Assembly: GCA_902168105.1 (NCBI GenBank)
Contig: CABHOY010000032.1
Location: forward strand, 38,195-102,194
DNA: 64,000 nucleotides
From: an uncultured Flavihumibacter sp.
Lineage (GTDB): Bacteria; Bacteroidota; Bacteroidia; Chitinophagales; Chitinophagaceae
Reading direction: 5' to 3'
Under the pieces are notes generated by a model, which was not told the origin of the DNA, ran no database searches, and saw only the letters and a list, made by a program, of their open reading frames with translations. The translations under genes were made by a program, and so were the position numbers. Of this stretch, positions 36,601 to 45,330 are shown in pieces. The number at the start of each line of letters is the position of its first letter. Positions within the stretch are counted from its first letter, which is position 1.

Positions 36601-39600
36601 GTAAGGATAGCGCTTTTACTACCAGTTCCTTCACAAGAGCCGATTATGTTTCAGGCCCTAATCCCGGTGGTCCGGCTTTAGCAGATGTGGATGGAGACGG
36701 ATTGAACGATATAGTAGAAGTGCAGAATAATGGAATGACGAGTGTATTGAGCGTATTCCGGAATACAAGTAAAAATGGTGCGATCACGATGGCTGCCAGA
36801 ACGGACCGTTCCATGTCAGTGAATGCGCGGACTTTGAAGATGGGGGATATTGACGGAGATGGAAGACTGGATGTGCTGGCACTTTGCACGAGTAGCAACT
36901 TTAAAGCAGTTTATGCATTCATCAATGTAAGCACTCCTGGCAATATACAATTCAACGGGGGATATATGGTGGATAATGCGGGATCATATAATGATATCAC
37001 TGTAGGAGATTACGATGGCGATGGAAAAGTAGACTTTGCTGTTTCGACTAATTCCGGCGCCTACGTGGCAGTATATAGGAATGCTTCCAACGGTTCGAAT
37101 GTTTCCTTTGTGAGACAGGCGTCTATTTCTACACCTACAAGTAATTTGCAGCTTATCTCCGGCGACTTTGACAAGGATGGAAAAACAGATCTTGCATGGG
37201 CAAATAATTATCCCGCAGGTATATATGTATGGAGGAATATGAGTAGTCTTGGTATCATCAGGTTTGGAGATCTGGCTATTTACAATACAACCGACGGAGC
37301 GGCTACTTCCATCACTGCTGCCGACATGAATAATGATGGCAAAATAGATCTGATCGCAGGCCATAATGACCAGACAATATCAGTGTTTAAAAATAATAGC
37401 GTACCGGGTAATATATCTTTTACGGACAGGGTGAACGTGAAAATGAACAATTATGTATATGATGTGACCGTAGCTGATATGGATGGAGATGGAAAGCCCG
37501 ACTTGGGCGTAGCGTCAAACCAGATTGCCCTTGTTAAAAATAAAACGACCAATGGTGGTCAATTTGAATTCGCGCCCGTCGTAGAATTGCCCGACCAGGG
37601 ATATATACATATTTCTTCCGGTGATCTGGACAGTGATGGTAAGCCTGATCTTGTTGGTTTTGTGGCCAGTAAAATGGCCATCTTCAGGAATAACGGCAAC
37701 AGGGAAGGAGACCCTGTTATTAAATCCTTCGCACCTGTAAAAGCATATGCAGGAGATACTATCACAATTATAGGCAGCAACTTCACCGGTACTACAAAAG
37801 TCGGATTTGGTGATACTACTGCCGTGGCCTTCACAGTGGTGAATGACACGCTGATAAAAGCAGTTGTAAGTACTGGCGCCAATGGTAATGTATTTGTTAC
37901 AAATAATGTGAGCACTGCAGCACTGGCAGGGTTCCAGCTATATCCGCAACTCACATCCTTTAGCCCGGCTTCAGGCAGAGTGAATGACCTCATTACTATT
38001 ACCGGAAAGGGTTTAGGTGCAGGTACCGCAACATTGGGGGCTACTGCTGCCACTGTGGTGTCTTCTACTGCCACTAGTATGACGGTAAGAGTTGGCGAGG
38101 GTTATTCAGGTTATGTAAGGGTGACGATCGGTGGATTAACAGACTCATTGCCTGGTTTCAATTTTATACCTCCGGCGCCGGTCATTAATTCTTTTACGCC
38201 TGATACCGTGAGCACACTTGGTCAGGTACGCATCCTCGGTAAATACTTAATTAATGTGACGGGCGTAACCTTTGGAGGCGTAAGCGCTGATTCGTTCAGG
38301 GTTGTTAGCAGAGATACCCTGATTGCTTACATAGGACAGGGCGCCAGTGGGCAGGTAGCAGTAACAACCGCTACCGGTAGCGCTGTTGCGGCTAAGCAGA
38401 TCGTTTGTTTACCACCGCACCCGGTGGTGCGCTCATTCTCGCCGGAAAGCGGTAATGCTGGTTCAACTGTAACCATCAATGGTATTGGTTTCAACCCGCG
38501 TACGGATAGCAACTACGTATATTTTGGAGCAGTCAAGGCTGATGTGATAGCTGCTTCGGCTACAACCTTGCAGGTACAGGTGCCGTTCGGCGCTACCTAT
38601 GAGCCGTTGAGTGTAACAGCCAATGGAGCGACCGGATATGCAAGTAAACCTTTTGCACTCACCTTTACGGGCAGCGATCTGACAGACAGTTCATTTACGA
38701 TATCTGGTAGTTTTGCTACAGGTAATAATCCGGCTAAAATATTGGCGAATGATGTAGATGGAGATAGGAATACCGACTTACTGGTAGTGAATTCCGGATA
38801 CAATCTGATCAATGTGGTGAAGAACAATACTAAGGGAGATTCTTTAACTGCAGGGACATTGGGACAGGTAAGTGCTTATACCTTTGATGCTTTCCTACAT
38901 GATCTGGATGGAGACGGTAAAAAGGACCTGTTTATGCAGACATCTTTAGACCCGTATGCCGTGGCATGGTTGCGGAATCTGTCCGCAGGTGGCAACGCAA
39001 CTTTCGGCAGCAATACACTGATCAGTTATGGCGCACTTGCCAACTACACAATGACAACAGGAGATATAGATGGTGATGGACATACTGATTTTGTATTGTC
39101 ACTTACCAATACCAACTATCTCAGTACTGGAATTTATACTGGCAACAACAAGCGTATATCTTTTGTACAAGGTGCTACACCTGCAATACCTTACCGTTGT
39201 TATGATATGATACTAGGTGATCTGGATGGTGATGGAAAACCAGAATTGATAACAGCATATGATGGTTATGGTATATTCTCCGTATTCCGGAATACGTCGA
39301 ATGTAGGAGCTTCTAACTGGGCTAACAGAGTGGATTACAGAATAACCGGCGGTGGAAACTTCAACAGGCTGAAAATAGCCGACCTTGATGGAGACGGTAA
39401 ACAGGAGCTGTTGATTGCAAATAGTAACAGCTGGCTGAATGTATTCCAGAATAATTCTACACCAGGAAATATATCGCTGACAGAGACTGCTCATTTCGCG
39501 ACCAGTAGTGGTACAACTGGAGAGATGTCGGTAGGAGATCTGAATGGAGATGGTAAGCCAGAAGTAGCGTTACCTGATCCTGCAAATGGTAAATTGTGTG

Positions 39601-42600
39601 TATTGCAGAATACCAGCACAACCGGCAGTATCAGCTTTGCTCCTAAGATCGATTATAATGCAGGGAACAATCCTACCGGTGTAGCGATGGCAGATATAAA
39701 TAATGACGGAAGGTTAGACCTGGTGGTGTCTAATATTAATAACAAGCAGCTCTCAATATTATTGAATAAGTTATCGCCCGTAACAAGACCAGTAATCACA
39801 TCCTTTACACCTGATACTGCAAGATCAGGTAATGAGGTAAGGATCTTTGGTAAGCATCTGAGCGGAACAACGGCAGTCAACTTTGGCAACGTACCGGCGA
39901 GCTCCTTTATCGTCAGTTCAGATACTACAATTGATGCGATGGTTGGAGCAGGTGCAAGTGGCAAAGTGAGTGTAGTAACACCTGAGGGAGCAGATTCATT
40001 AGGAGGATTTGTATTCATGCAGGTGAAGATAACCGACTTCACACCTGTTTCAGCTGCTAAGGGAGATACAGTAGTCATTAATGGTAAAGGATTTTCGGGT
40101 ATTACTGGTGTATATTTTGGCGGTGGATATGCAGCTGCCTCTTATACCGTAACATCAGATACCAGGATTGTTGCAGTAGTTGGAATTGGAATTGCCGGAG
40201 CCGGGGCGGTTACCGTAACAGGGCCATGGGGTACTGATGTAAAGACCGGATTCACTTATCTGGAAAAACCGACAATACAATCGTTTACGCCGGCAACTGC
40301 CGCCAGAGGAGCGACTGTAACTATATATGGAACGAAACTTTCAGGCGTAACGAGTGTAAGCTTCGGTAATGTACTGGCGCTTTCTTATCAGATCATATCT
40401 GATTTTGAGATCAGAGCAGTTGTAGGCAACGGAAATACGGGTGCTGTAAAGGTGACTACTGCAAATTATAATGTAGAAGCTAACGGGTTTACATTCGTGC
40501 CAGCGCCACTTGTTAGTGCTTTTATGCCTACACAGGCGACTACGGGAGAGCGCGTCACCATTTATGGACAAAACTTTGTGAACGTAACGTCCGTTTCACT
40601 TGGTGGTGTTGAGGCTACTTATTTCAATGTACTTAACGCTACTACGATCCAGGCATTCGTAGGAAGTGGTGCAACCGGCAATGTGATGGTCACTAGTGCC
40701 GGAGGTGTTGGTCAAAGACCTGGATTTATTTATGTCACTCCGACGCCGAATATAATAGGCTTTACGCCGCAGTCCGGAACTGCAGGCACTAAAGTGACGG
40801 TGACAGGAGAGAATTTTCAATATGTAACAGGAGCTTCAATCGGGAATGTACCGGTGGATTCCTTCAAAGTGATATCCGATAGCGAGCTTTCTTTTATAGT
40901 GCCAGTAGGAAAAACGGCATCAGTGACGCTGTATATTGCAAATGGTTCATTGTCTTTTGGACAATTTGTATACGACGAACCGGTGGATACGACGCCTGTC
41001 ATCCATTCATTCAATCCTGCTTCAGGGGCTACCGGAGATGTGGTAAATGTGTATGGGAAGAATTTCACTTACGTATCGTCGGTGACATTGGGTAGTACTC
41101 CAGCAGCTGGTTTCACCATAAAATCGGACAGTGTAATTACGTTGACAGTAGGAACAGGTGCGAATGGAGCGGTGAAAGTTTCTGGTACAGGAGGTGTGGA
41201 TAGCCTGGAAGGGTTTACTTATATCCCACCTGTAGTGATAGATAAAACGCCGCATATTTATTCGTTCAGTCCTATTTCAGGTGGCACAGGAACGGTAGTA
41301 ACATTAAAAGGAAAGAACTTTGGATATGTGTCCTCAGTGACATTGGGTGGTACTCCTGCAGGTGGCTTTACCCTGGAGTCTGATAGTGTGATTTCAGTGG
41401 TTGTCGCAAATGGTACAAGTGGATTTGTAAAAGTATCCGGCACAGAAGGAGTGGATAGCCTGGGAGGGTTTACTTATATCCCACCTGTTGTAATAGACAA
41501 AACACCGCATATTTCTTCGTTCAGTCCTGTTTCAGGTGGCACAGGAACGGTAGTAACATTGAAAGGAAAGAATTTTGGATATGTGTCGTCAGTGACATTA
41601 GGTGGTACTCCTGCAGGTGGCTTTACCCTGGAGTCCGATAGTGTGATTTCAGTGGTTGTCGCAAATGGTGCAAGCGGTTCAGTGAAAGTATCTGGTACAG
41701 AAGGTGTGGATAGCCTGGGAGGGTTTACTTATATCCCACCTGTAGTGATAGATAAAACACCGCACATTTATTCGTTCAGTCCTGTTTCAGGTGGCACGGG
41801 AACTATCGTGAAAGTGAAAGGGAAGAACTTCAATGATGTATCATTAGTGACACTGGGTGGAATGCCGGTAAGTAGCTTTATCCTTGAATCAGATAGCATG
41901 CTTTCACTGGTGGTAGCAAATGGTGCAAGTGGTGCAGTGAAAGTATCTGGTACAGCAGGCGTGGATAGCCTGGGAGGATTTGTGTTCATTACTTTACCTC
42001 CGGTGATAGATAGCACACCAGTTGTTAGTTCATTCTATCCGGTAACGGCGACAGTAGGCACAACAGTGACCATTGAGGGCAAGTGGTTCCTGGGTGTAAC
42101 AAAAGTAAGTTTCGGTGGAGTACTTGCTTCATCTTTCAGCGTAGTATCTGCCACTAAGATTGAAGCGATTGTAGGAGAGGGTAACACAGGTAGTGTGGAT
42201 GTGAAGACTACACGTGGTACGGGCACTTTGAATGGCTTTACTTATATTATTCCTCCTACGCCAGTAGTGATAAAATCCTTTAGTCCTGTAAGCGGTGGAT
42301 TAGGTACTTCCGTGACGATTAACGGTAATGGATTTGCCGGAGCATTAAATGTAAGTGTCGGAGATACTGCCGTAAGTAGTTTTGTGATAGTAGATGATAG
42401 TACTATTATGGCGATCGTAGGAGCTGGCGGAACAGGAGAAGTAAGTGTGATGAGCGCTACTGATACTGCTACCTTAGGCACCTTTACTTATGTAGGATTA
42501 CCGGATCCTGGAGCAAGAAGTGCAATGTCGTTGTATCCGAATCCTGTTACTTCAGGTAATACGATAACGATACAATTCCCTGTTACAGACAAGGACGCAG

Positions 42601-42767
42601 AGGTGACACTAGTGGATATCAATGGAAATGTTCTGAGGACGATCAAGGCCGTAGCAGGTACAGGAAAAGTGAATATTGCGCTGGATGGATTGCACGGGGG
42701 AACTTACAGGATAGTGTGGAGGAATGGTACGGATAAGATGAGCCGGCCTTTGATGATAGTAGAGTAG
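33675..42767 (+). CDS. Giant T9SS-secreted IPT/TIG and FG-GAP/VCBS repeat protein
   Basis: 3030 aa; the ATG at 33675 has a GGGG stretch 8-9 nt upstream, and an alternative ATG is at 33699. A signal peptide ends near 'LSVLSVFAQ'. Layout by eye: TIG about 36-115; VCBS/FG-GAP block about 125-500 with Ca-binding loops ('DVDGDGKPDLVV'); TIG array about 500-975; second VCBS block about 985-1345; TIG about 1345-1650; third VCBS block about 1660-2030; TIG array about 2035-2935; T9SS type A sorting domain about 2945-3030 ('SLYPNPVTSGNTITIQFPV'). TIG and VCBS proteins often work as adhesins. There is no recognisable enzyme domain, so surface adhesion or matrix building is inferred. It ends at a strong terminator. 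Confidence 0.93.
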   Translation: MNCSYPLPMPDRPTVRKYLFIVNLLLLSVLSVFAQPAITQVNPVSGPPGTSVTITGTNFSAVPAENLVYFGVTKATVTAATSNTLTVTAPLGANAQPVSVTVNGKSASSREAFNLTYSPTGRLNSHSFNTTNGFALTGTWSGFPTRATVLAVADFDMDKIPDAAVINTVNSTHFAVLRNNGTPGAANVSMSLNISQNDFTGFAGGMVAGDVDGDGKPDLVVSYPSIYSVNIYRNTSSGIGSLSFAQTSINLSGSEAPGEVALGDLNGDGLPELIIGSGNTALRVYRNTSTPGAPSWVFAGGFDAGASPINIAVADVDGDGLNDLLSGNTTSNTVSVLRNTSAAGVISFDASRRFNVVNKPERIAAGDLNGDGSPDIVVSSATEGAVTVLKNTSVPGNISFNERLDITGISSAGSVSIGDLTGEGLPDLAIANATGFVTLQNSTSGSTIAFAPANVHKGGVRAEDLEMVDMNLDGKLDVMASMSQLIFSRNDCGLPFIDAFTPASAGYGQQVSIKGIDLNNASNVSFGGVPADSFRLIGNDSIVAYVKNGNSGDVTITTPAGVATLSGFTYIPNPVVTSVTPMVAKSGDVMEIRGYSLKNVNAITIGGVPPASYTINSATSISVVVGAGSNGNIVVGNPSGSATIPGFVYAGPPDVQSFTPTSGGRRTAIVIYGKEFIGATAVMVGGKPVDGFSVRSNNIIDANLGDNASGIVSVTTPYGTDTLGGFTFNTPSAITSFSPIAADSGKVISIYGTNFVNVTNVYIGGGYEATSFTVISPSLIRAVVPKAQSGSITVYGSYGYVSLGGFIYSTGTQVVALRPSYGTKGSTIKIVGANFRDSSTVTIGGVPAQSFTVESDTVINAVVGNVVNDPGIWPVVVTSPNGSATYNGLYSGPVINNISKLTATAGDALTISGGNFNTTAANNTVYFGGVKANVTAASENALTVNVPAGGNLNTLTVTNSRLTAYSAQQLLPRYEGKDSAFTTSSFTRADYVSGPNPGGPALADVDGDGLNDIVEVQNNGMTSVLSVFRNTSKNGAITMAARTDRSMSVNARTLKMGDIDGDGRLDVLALCTSSNFKAVYAFINVSTPGNIQFNGGYMVDNAGSYNDITVGDYDGDGKVDFAVSTNSGAYVAVYRNASNGSNVSFVRQASISTPTSNLQLISGDFDKDGKTDLAWANNYPAGIYVWRNMSSLGIIRFGDLAIYNTTDGAATSITAADMNNDGKIDLIAGHNDQTISVFKNNSVPGNISFTDRVNVKMNNYVYDVTVADMDGDGKPDLGVASNQIALVKNKTTNGGQFEFAPVVELPDQGYIHISSGDLDSDGKPDLVGFVASKMAIFRNNGNREGDPVIKSFAPVKAYAGDTITIIGSNFTGTTKVGFGDTTAVAFTVVNDTLIKAVVSTGANGNVFVTNNVSTAALAGFQLYPQLTSFSPASGRVNDLITITGKGLGAGTATLGATAATVVSSTATSMTVRVGEGYSGYVRVTIGGLTDSLPGFNFIPPAPVINSFTPDTVSTLGQVRILGKYLINVTGVTFGGVSADSFRVVSRDTLIAYIGQGASGQVAVTTATGSAVAAKQIVCLPPHPVVRSFSPESGNAGSTVTINGIGFNPRTDSNYVYFGAVKADVIAASATTLQVQVPFGATYEPLSVTANGATGYASKPFALTFTGSDLTDSSFTISGSFATGNNPAKILANDVDGDRNTDLLVVNSGYNLINVVKNNTKGDSLTAGTLGQVSAYTFDAFLHDLDGDGKKDLFMQTSLDPYAVAWLRNLSAGGNATFGSNTLISYGALANYTMTTGDIDGDGHTDFVLSLTNTNYLSTGIYTGNNKRISFVQGATPAIPYRCYDMILGDLDGDGKPELITAYDGYGIFSVFRNTSNVGASNWANRVDYRITGGGNFNRLKIADLDGDGKQELLIANSNSWLNVFQNNSTPGNISLTETAHFATSSGTTGEMSVGDLNGDGKPEVALPDPANGKLCVLQNTSTTGSISFAPKIDYNAGNNPTGVAMADINNDGRLDLVVSNINNKQLSILLNKLSPVTRPVITSFTPDTARSGNEVRIFGKHLSGTTAVNFGNVPASSFIVSSDTTIDAMVGAGASGKVSVVTPEGADSLGGFVFMQVKITDFTPVSAAKGDTVVINGKGFSGITGVYFGGGYAAASYTVTSDTRIVAVVGIGIAGAGAVTVTGPWGTDVKTGFTYLEKPTIQSFTPATAARGATVTIYGTKLSGVTSVSFGNVLALSYQIISDFEIRAVVGNGNTGAVKVTTANYNVEANGFTFVPAPLVSAFMPTQATTGERVTIYGQNFVNVTSVSLGGVEATYFNVLNATTIQAFVGSGATGNVMVTSAGGVGQRPGFIYVTPTPNIIGFTPQSGTAGTKVTVTGENFQYVTGASIGNVPVDSFKVISDSELSFIVPVGKTASVTLYIANGSLSFGQFVYDEPVDTTPVIHSFNPASGATGDVVNVYGKNFTYVSSVTLGSTPAAGFTIKSDSVITLTVGTGANGAVKVSGTGGVDSLEGFTYIPPVVIDKTPHIYSFSPISGGTGTVVTLKGKNFGYVSSVTLGGTPAGGFTLESDSVISVVVANGTSGFVKVSGTEGVDSLGGFTYIPPVVIDKTPHISSFSPVSGGTGTVVTLKGKNFGYVSSVTLGGTPAGGFTLESDSVISVVVANGASGSVKVSGTEGVDSLGGFTYIPPVVIDKTPHIYSFSPVSGGTGTIVKVKGKNFNDVSLVTLGGMPVSSFILESDSMLSLVVANGASGAVKVSGTAGVDSLGGFVFITLPPVIDSTPVVSSFYPVTATVGTTVTIEGKWFLGVTKVSFGGVLASSFSVVSATKIEAIVGEGNTGSVDVKTTRGTGTLNGFTYIIPPTPVVIKSFSPVSGGLGTSVTINGNGFAGALNVSVGDTAVSSFVIVDDSTIMAIVGAGGTGEVSVMSATDTATLGTFTYVGLPDPGARSAMSLYPNPVTSGNTITIQFPVTDKDAEVTLVDINGNVLRTIKAVAGTGKVNIALDGLHGGTYRIVWRNGTDKMSRPLMIVE
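41221..41985 (+). repeat. Tandem 255-bp (85-aa) TIG units, recently amplified
   Basis: The anchor ATATCCCACCTGT recurs at 41221, 41476 and 41731, exactly 255 bp apart. The first two units are more than nine-tenths identical by eye; the third is more diverged in its middle. A related but older unit precedes at 40966-41220. Each unit encodes one TIG domain. Confidence 0.9.
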
Positions 42768-42784
42768 TGATGATTTAGATAATT

Positions 42785-42818
42785 AAAACAGGATGGTGGA
42801 AGCCATCCTGTTTTTTTT
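42785..42818. terminator. Bidirectional intrinsic terminator
   Basis: Arms AACAGGATGG (42787-42796) and CCATCCTGTT (42803-42812) with a 6-nt loop, followed by a run of T on the plus strand. The minus strand also ends in TTTT. It serves the giant protein gene and probably the convergent FecR gene. Confidence 0.92.
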
Positions 42819-42887
42819 GTGCTTAAAATCACGTAAAACATGCAGGTTTAGTTCTTTCACTTATTGAGATAATGGGAAGGGGCAAAC

Positions 42888-42915
42888 CTGTCCGGTTTGA
42901 GACTGAACCGGACAG
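42888..42915. repeat. 10-bp inverted repeat in the FecR 3' region
   Basis: CTGTCCGGTT (42888-42897) and AACCGGACAG (42906-42915) are perfect complements around an 8-nt loop. No T tract follows on either strand. It could stabilise the fecR transcript end or be a protein site. Confidence 0.7.
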
Positions 42916-42967
42916 CGGATGAAACAGGTCTTGGTGGCGGGGATAATGGTATGGTTGAAAGGAATTG

Positions 42968-44107
42968 TTACATGAACTTAACGTGAATGGTACTATCTCC
43001 GGTTATGTGATAGTCGATCGCACCAGTGGCTTTTAGTCCTTTTAACTGGAGTTCCAGCGGTTGATAGCGGTCAATCATTCCTGAGAAGCGTTTATCTGAT
43101 AGCTGATTATTATCAAGTACAACACGAACGCCGAACCACCGTGGGATCACCTTACAGACATCTTCAAATTTCGCATTACGGAATACAAACCGGCCTGTAC
43201 GCCAGCTTAATGTTTCGTATTCATCGAAGCCTGCAACGGATATTCCTGAAGCAGATACGATACCCATTGATCCCGGCTTTAATATTGTGTTGGTTTTTGA
43301 TGAACTTACTTTTACGCTGCCGGACACTAAAGCAATTTTCGCCAATGAATCGTATGTATTGACATTAAACTCCGTGCCCAGAACGTCTACCACTGAGCCG
43401 TCGAGATGTACGCGGAATGGTTTGGAAGGATCGGCTGCTGCATGGATGAATGCTTCGCCAGTAACGTAGATATCTCTTACGTTCTTTTTAAATGCTAACG
43501 GGAATTTTACAGTGCTGGCGGCATTTACCTGGATCCGTGATCCATCCGGCAATACGAGTGAATAGTCTTTTCCTGCTGGAACACGTAAGGTCGCATATTG
43601 TTCTGTTTCTGAGCGATTGGCTTCCAGCGTGAGTGTTTTATTTGTGATCTTCCACTTGCTGTTGGCAGCGGACATAGCAGTGTCGTTATTGATATTATAT
43701 ACATTACCGGTCGATAAGGCCAGTTGCACATTTTTACTGGTGTCGGGTAGATTGTTCCCTTTCACAAGTTCTACAGCCTTCTTTGGTGCAAATACACCTG
43801 CATTAAACATTAGTATGATAGCGGCGGCCGCAGCTGCCACGGCAGTACCGATATATATTATTCTTCTGCCGGTATGTTTAGGTGTATCTATCTGTCCGAG
43901 GAGTTTTGCGGTCTGTTCCTCCACCGGGTGCTGCGAGATATATTGAGCAACTTCATCCGATCCTGCTGTCTTCCACAGGTAATCCCGGACTTCGGCTACC
44001 TCCGGATCTTCTGACGCAAGCTGTAACAAATGAACCCTGTCGGGTTCACTCAGGTCACCACCAATCTCCTGCATTACCAATGAGTGTATCTTGTTAAGCT
44101 TTTCCAT
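42968..44107 (-). CDS. FecR-family anti-sigma factor
   Basis: 379 aa. A cytoplasmic anti-sigma N-terminus (about 1-75) is followed by one membrane helix ('IIYIGTAVAAAAAAIILMF', about 83-103), the FecR domain about 170-275 ('LRVPAGKDYSLVLPDGSRI', 'AFIHAAADPSKPFRV', 'VLGTEFNVNTYD') and a DUF4974-like C-terminus ('ISGMIDRYQPLELQLKGL' type). It transduces the signal from the STN domain of the SusC-type transporter to the ECF sigma factor. It follows the sigma gene by 42 nt. Cognate transporter: most likely the divergent 45331 gene. Confidence 0.95.
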   Translation of the reverse strand: MEKLNKIHSLVMQEIGGDLSEPDRVHLLQLASEDPEVAEVRDYLWKTAGSDEVAQYISQHPVEEQTAKLLGQIDTPKHTGRRIIYIGTAVAAAAAAIILMFNAGVFAPKKAVELVKGNNLPDTSKNVQLALSTGNVYNINNDTAMSAANSKWKITNKTLTLEANRSETEQYATLRVPAGKDYSLVLPDGSRIQVNAASTVKFPLAFKKNVRDIYVTGEAFIHAAADPSKPFRVHLDGSVVDVLGTEFNVNTYDSLAKIALVSGSVKVSSSKTNTILKPGSMGIVSASGISVAGFDEYETLSWRTGRFVFRNAKFEDVCKVIPRWFGVRVVLDNNQLSDKRFSGMIDRYQPLELQLKGLKATGAIDYHITGDSTIHVKFM

Positions 44108-44149
44108 GTATCGTTATAACTCAAAATTTGTTAAAAAGTAACGTTCCGA

Positions 44150-44707
44150 TTAGAAACTTTTTTTGTTTCCAAGCGCTTGTCTGAGAATACGTAGTGCGAG
44201 ACTTACGTTATTCTTTACTACCTGTAGACTGATATTTTGCTGGGTGGCCACGCTTTGCTGATTATGGCCTTCCATATACTGCAACATGAAAGATCTCCTG
44301 GCGGCAGGCGGCACGAGCTGCAGGGCTTTGTCGAGCAGCTGAGCGAGTTCTTCTCTTTCGAATGGCTGGTCTTCGATCGTCTTTTCTGCAACATAATGGT
44401 ACATCTCCTCGAGTTCTTCCTTTTTCATCCTGTTGCGTATTTTAGTAAGGCTCTTATTCCAGGTAGCCTGTAGCAGATAGGGGAGAAAAGAGTTTTCGAC
44501 TTTGATTGATTGTCGGAGGTTCCAGACGGCCACGAAGACTTCCTGCACGGTATCTTCCGCGTCGGCCATATCACCGAGAATAAAGTAAGATTCCCGCAAC
44601 AACCTGTCGCGGTAGTTGGTATATAATATTGTCAGTGATGCCTGATCACCTTTACTAACCCGTTGAAATAGTTCTCGATCCGTATATTTTGCTGTCTTTT
44701 CGTTCAT
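44150..44707 (-). CDS. ECF-type RNA polymerase sigma-70 factor
   Basis: 185 aa. Region 2 is clear ('FQRVSKGDQASLTILYTNY', 'DAEDTVQEVFVAVWNLRQS'), as is region 4 ('LVPPAARRSFMLQYMEGHNQ', then 'VATQQNISLQVVKNNVSLAL'). This is the usual length for Bacteroidota ECF factors. With the downstream FecR gene it forms the regulatory half of a trans-envelope circuit controlling the divergent SusC/SusD operon. Confidence 0.96.
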   Translation of the reverse strand: MNEKTAKYTDRELFQRVSKGDQASLTILYTNYRDRLLRESYFILGDMADAEDTVQEVFVAVWNLRQSIKVENSFLPYLLQATWNKSLTKIRNRMKKEELEEMYHYVAEKTIEDQPFEREELAQLLDKALQLVPPAARRSFMLQYMEGHNQQSVATQQNISLQVVKNNVSLALRILRQALGNKKSF

Positions 44708-45330
44708 ATATCAAGCCGGCATGACCTGGTGCTTAGGTTTAAGAATAAAAAGTAGAGGCCGGAACTAAATTTTCGGCCAACAAATTGTCACTTATTTTGA
44801 TAGGAAAAGGATTTTGGTAGAATTCTAAATATCCAGAGCTGTATTCAGATCGCTAATTCTTTGTCTAAAGTAGCGTAAAACGGCCAAAAAATAAGAAAAA
44901 ATTCTTCCTTTTCGAGAGTGGAATGAGTAGTACAGTCTGCCATTCATTGTGTTAACCGGGGCGTTCAGATTGAATCAAAAAAAAGTTTAAGAGGGAACAT
45001 TACCTTTTTGTTAAATCAGGGTTATAGGAATAGGACTGTCATGTTACCGCAGCGACGGGGGAACACAAAATGTCGCTGACTAACCAGCCCGTATACCTGA
45101 TGATGTATGTTATTTATTAGAATGTAAATAATACGACTAGCTATTGCTTTTATCAATTTCCTCGTAACCTTAAAGAACAGATCGCCAAATACAATAGCGC
45201 ATTCTATTGGATTTTAATCCGATTGAACGTTTTTGAAGGGGATCTGTTTGTTGAGCTGTAGTGTACAATATAGCACATGGGGGACGAAGAAGGTATACCA
45301 ACCAGAATTTGAAACCAAAATACTGTCATT
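44708..45330. other. Divergent regulatory region between ECF sigma and SusC genes
   Basis: Over 600 bases with no credible gene. It must contain the sigma-gene promoter and the ECF-dependent promoter of the SusC operon. A TACTTTTT box (minus strand, plus coordinates 44747-44754) about 40 nt before the sigma gene is a weak -7 candidate. The long leader before 45331 could be a transcribed 5' UTR. Confidence 0.4.

Noticed and set aside
41221..41985. Regularly spaced repeats, CRISPR considered
   Set aside because: The period is 255 bp, in frame with an intact coding sequence, and the units are contiguous without unique spacers.
42888..42915. Second intrinsic terminator for the FecR gene
   Set aside because: The stem is good but no T tract follows on either strand; the hairpin at 42785-42818 is the better terminator.
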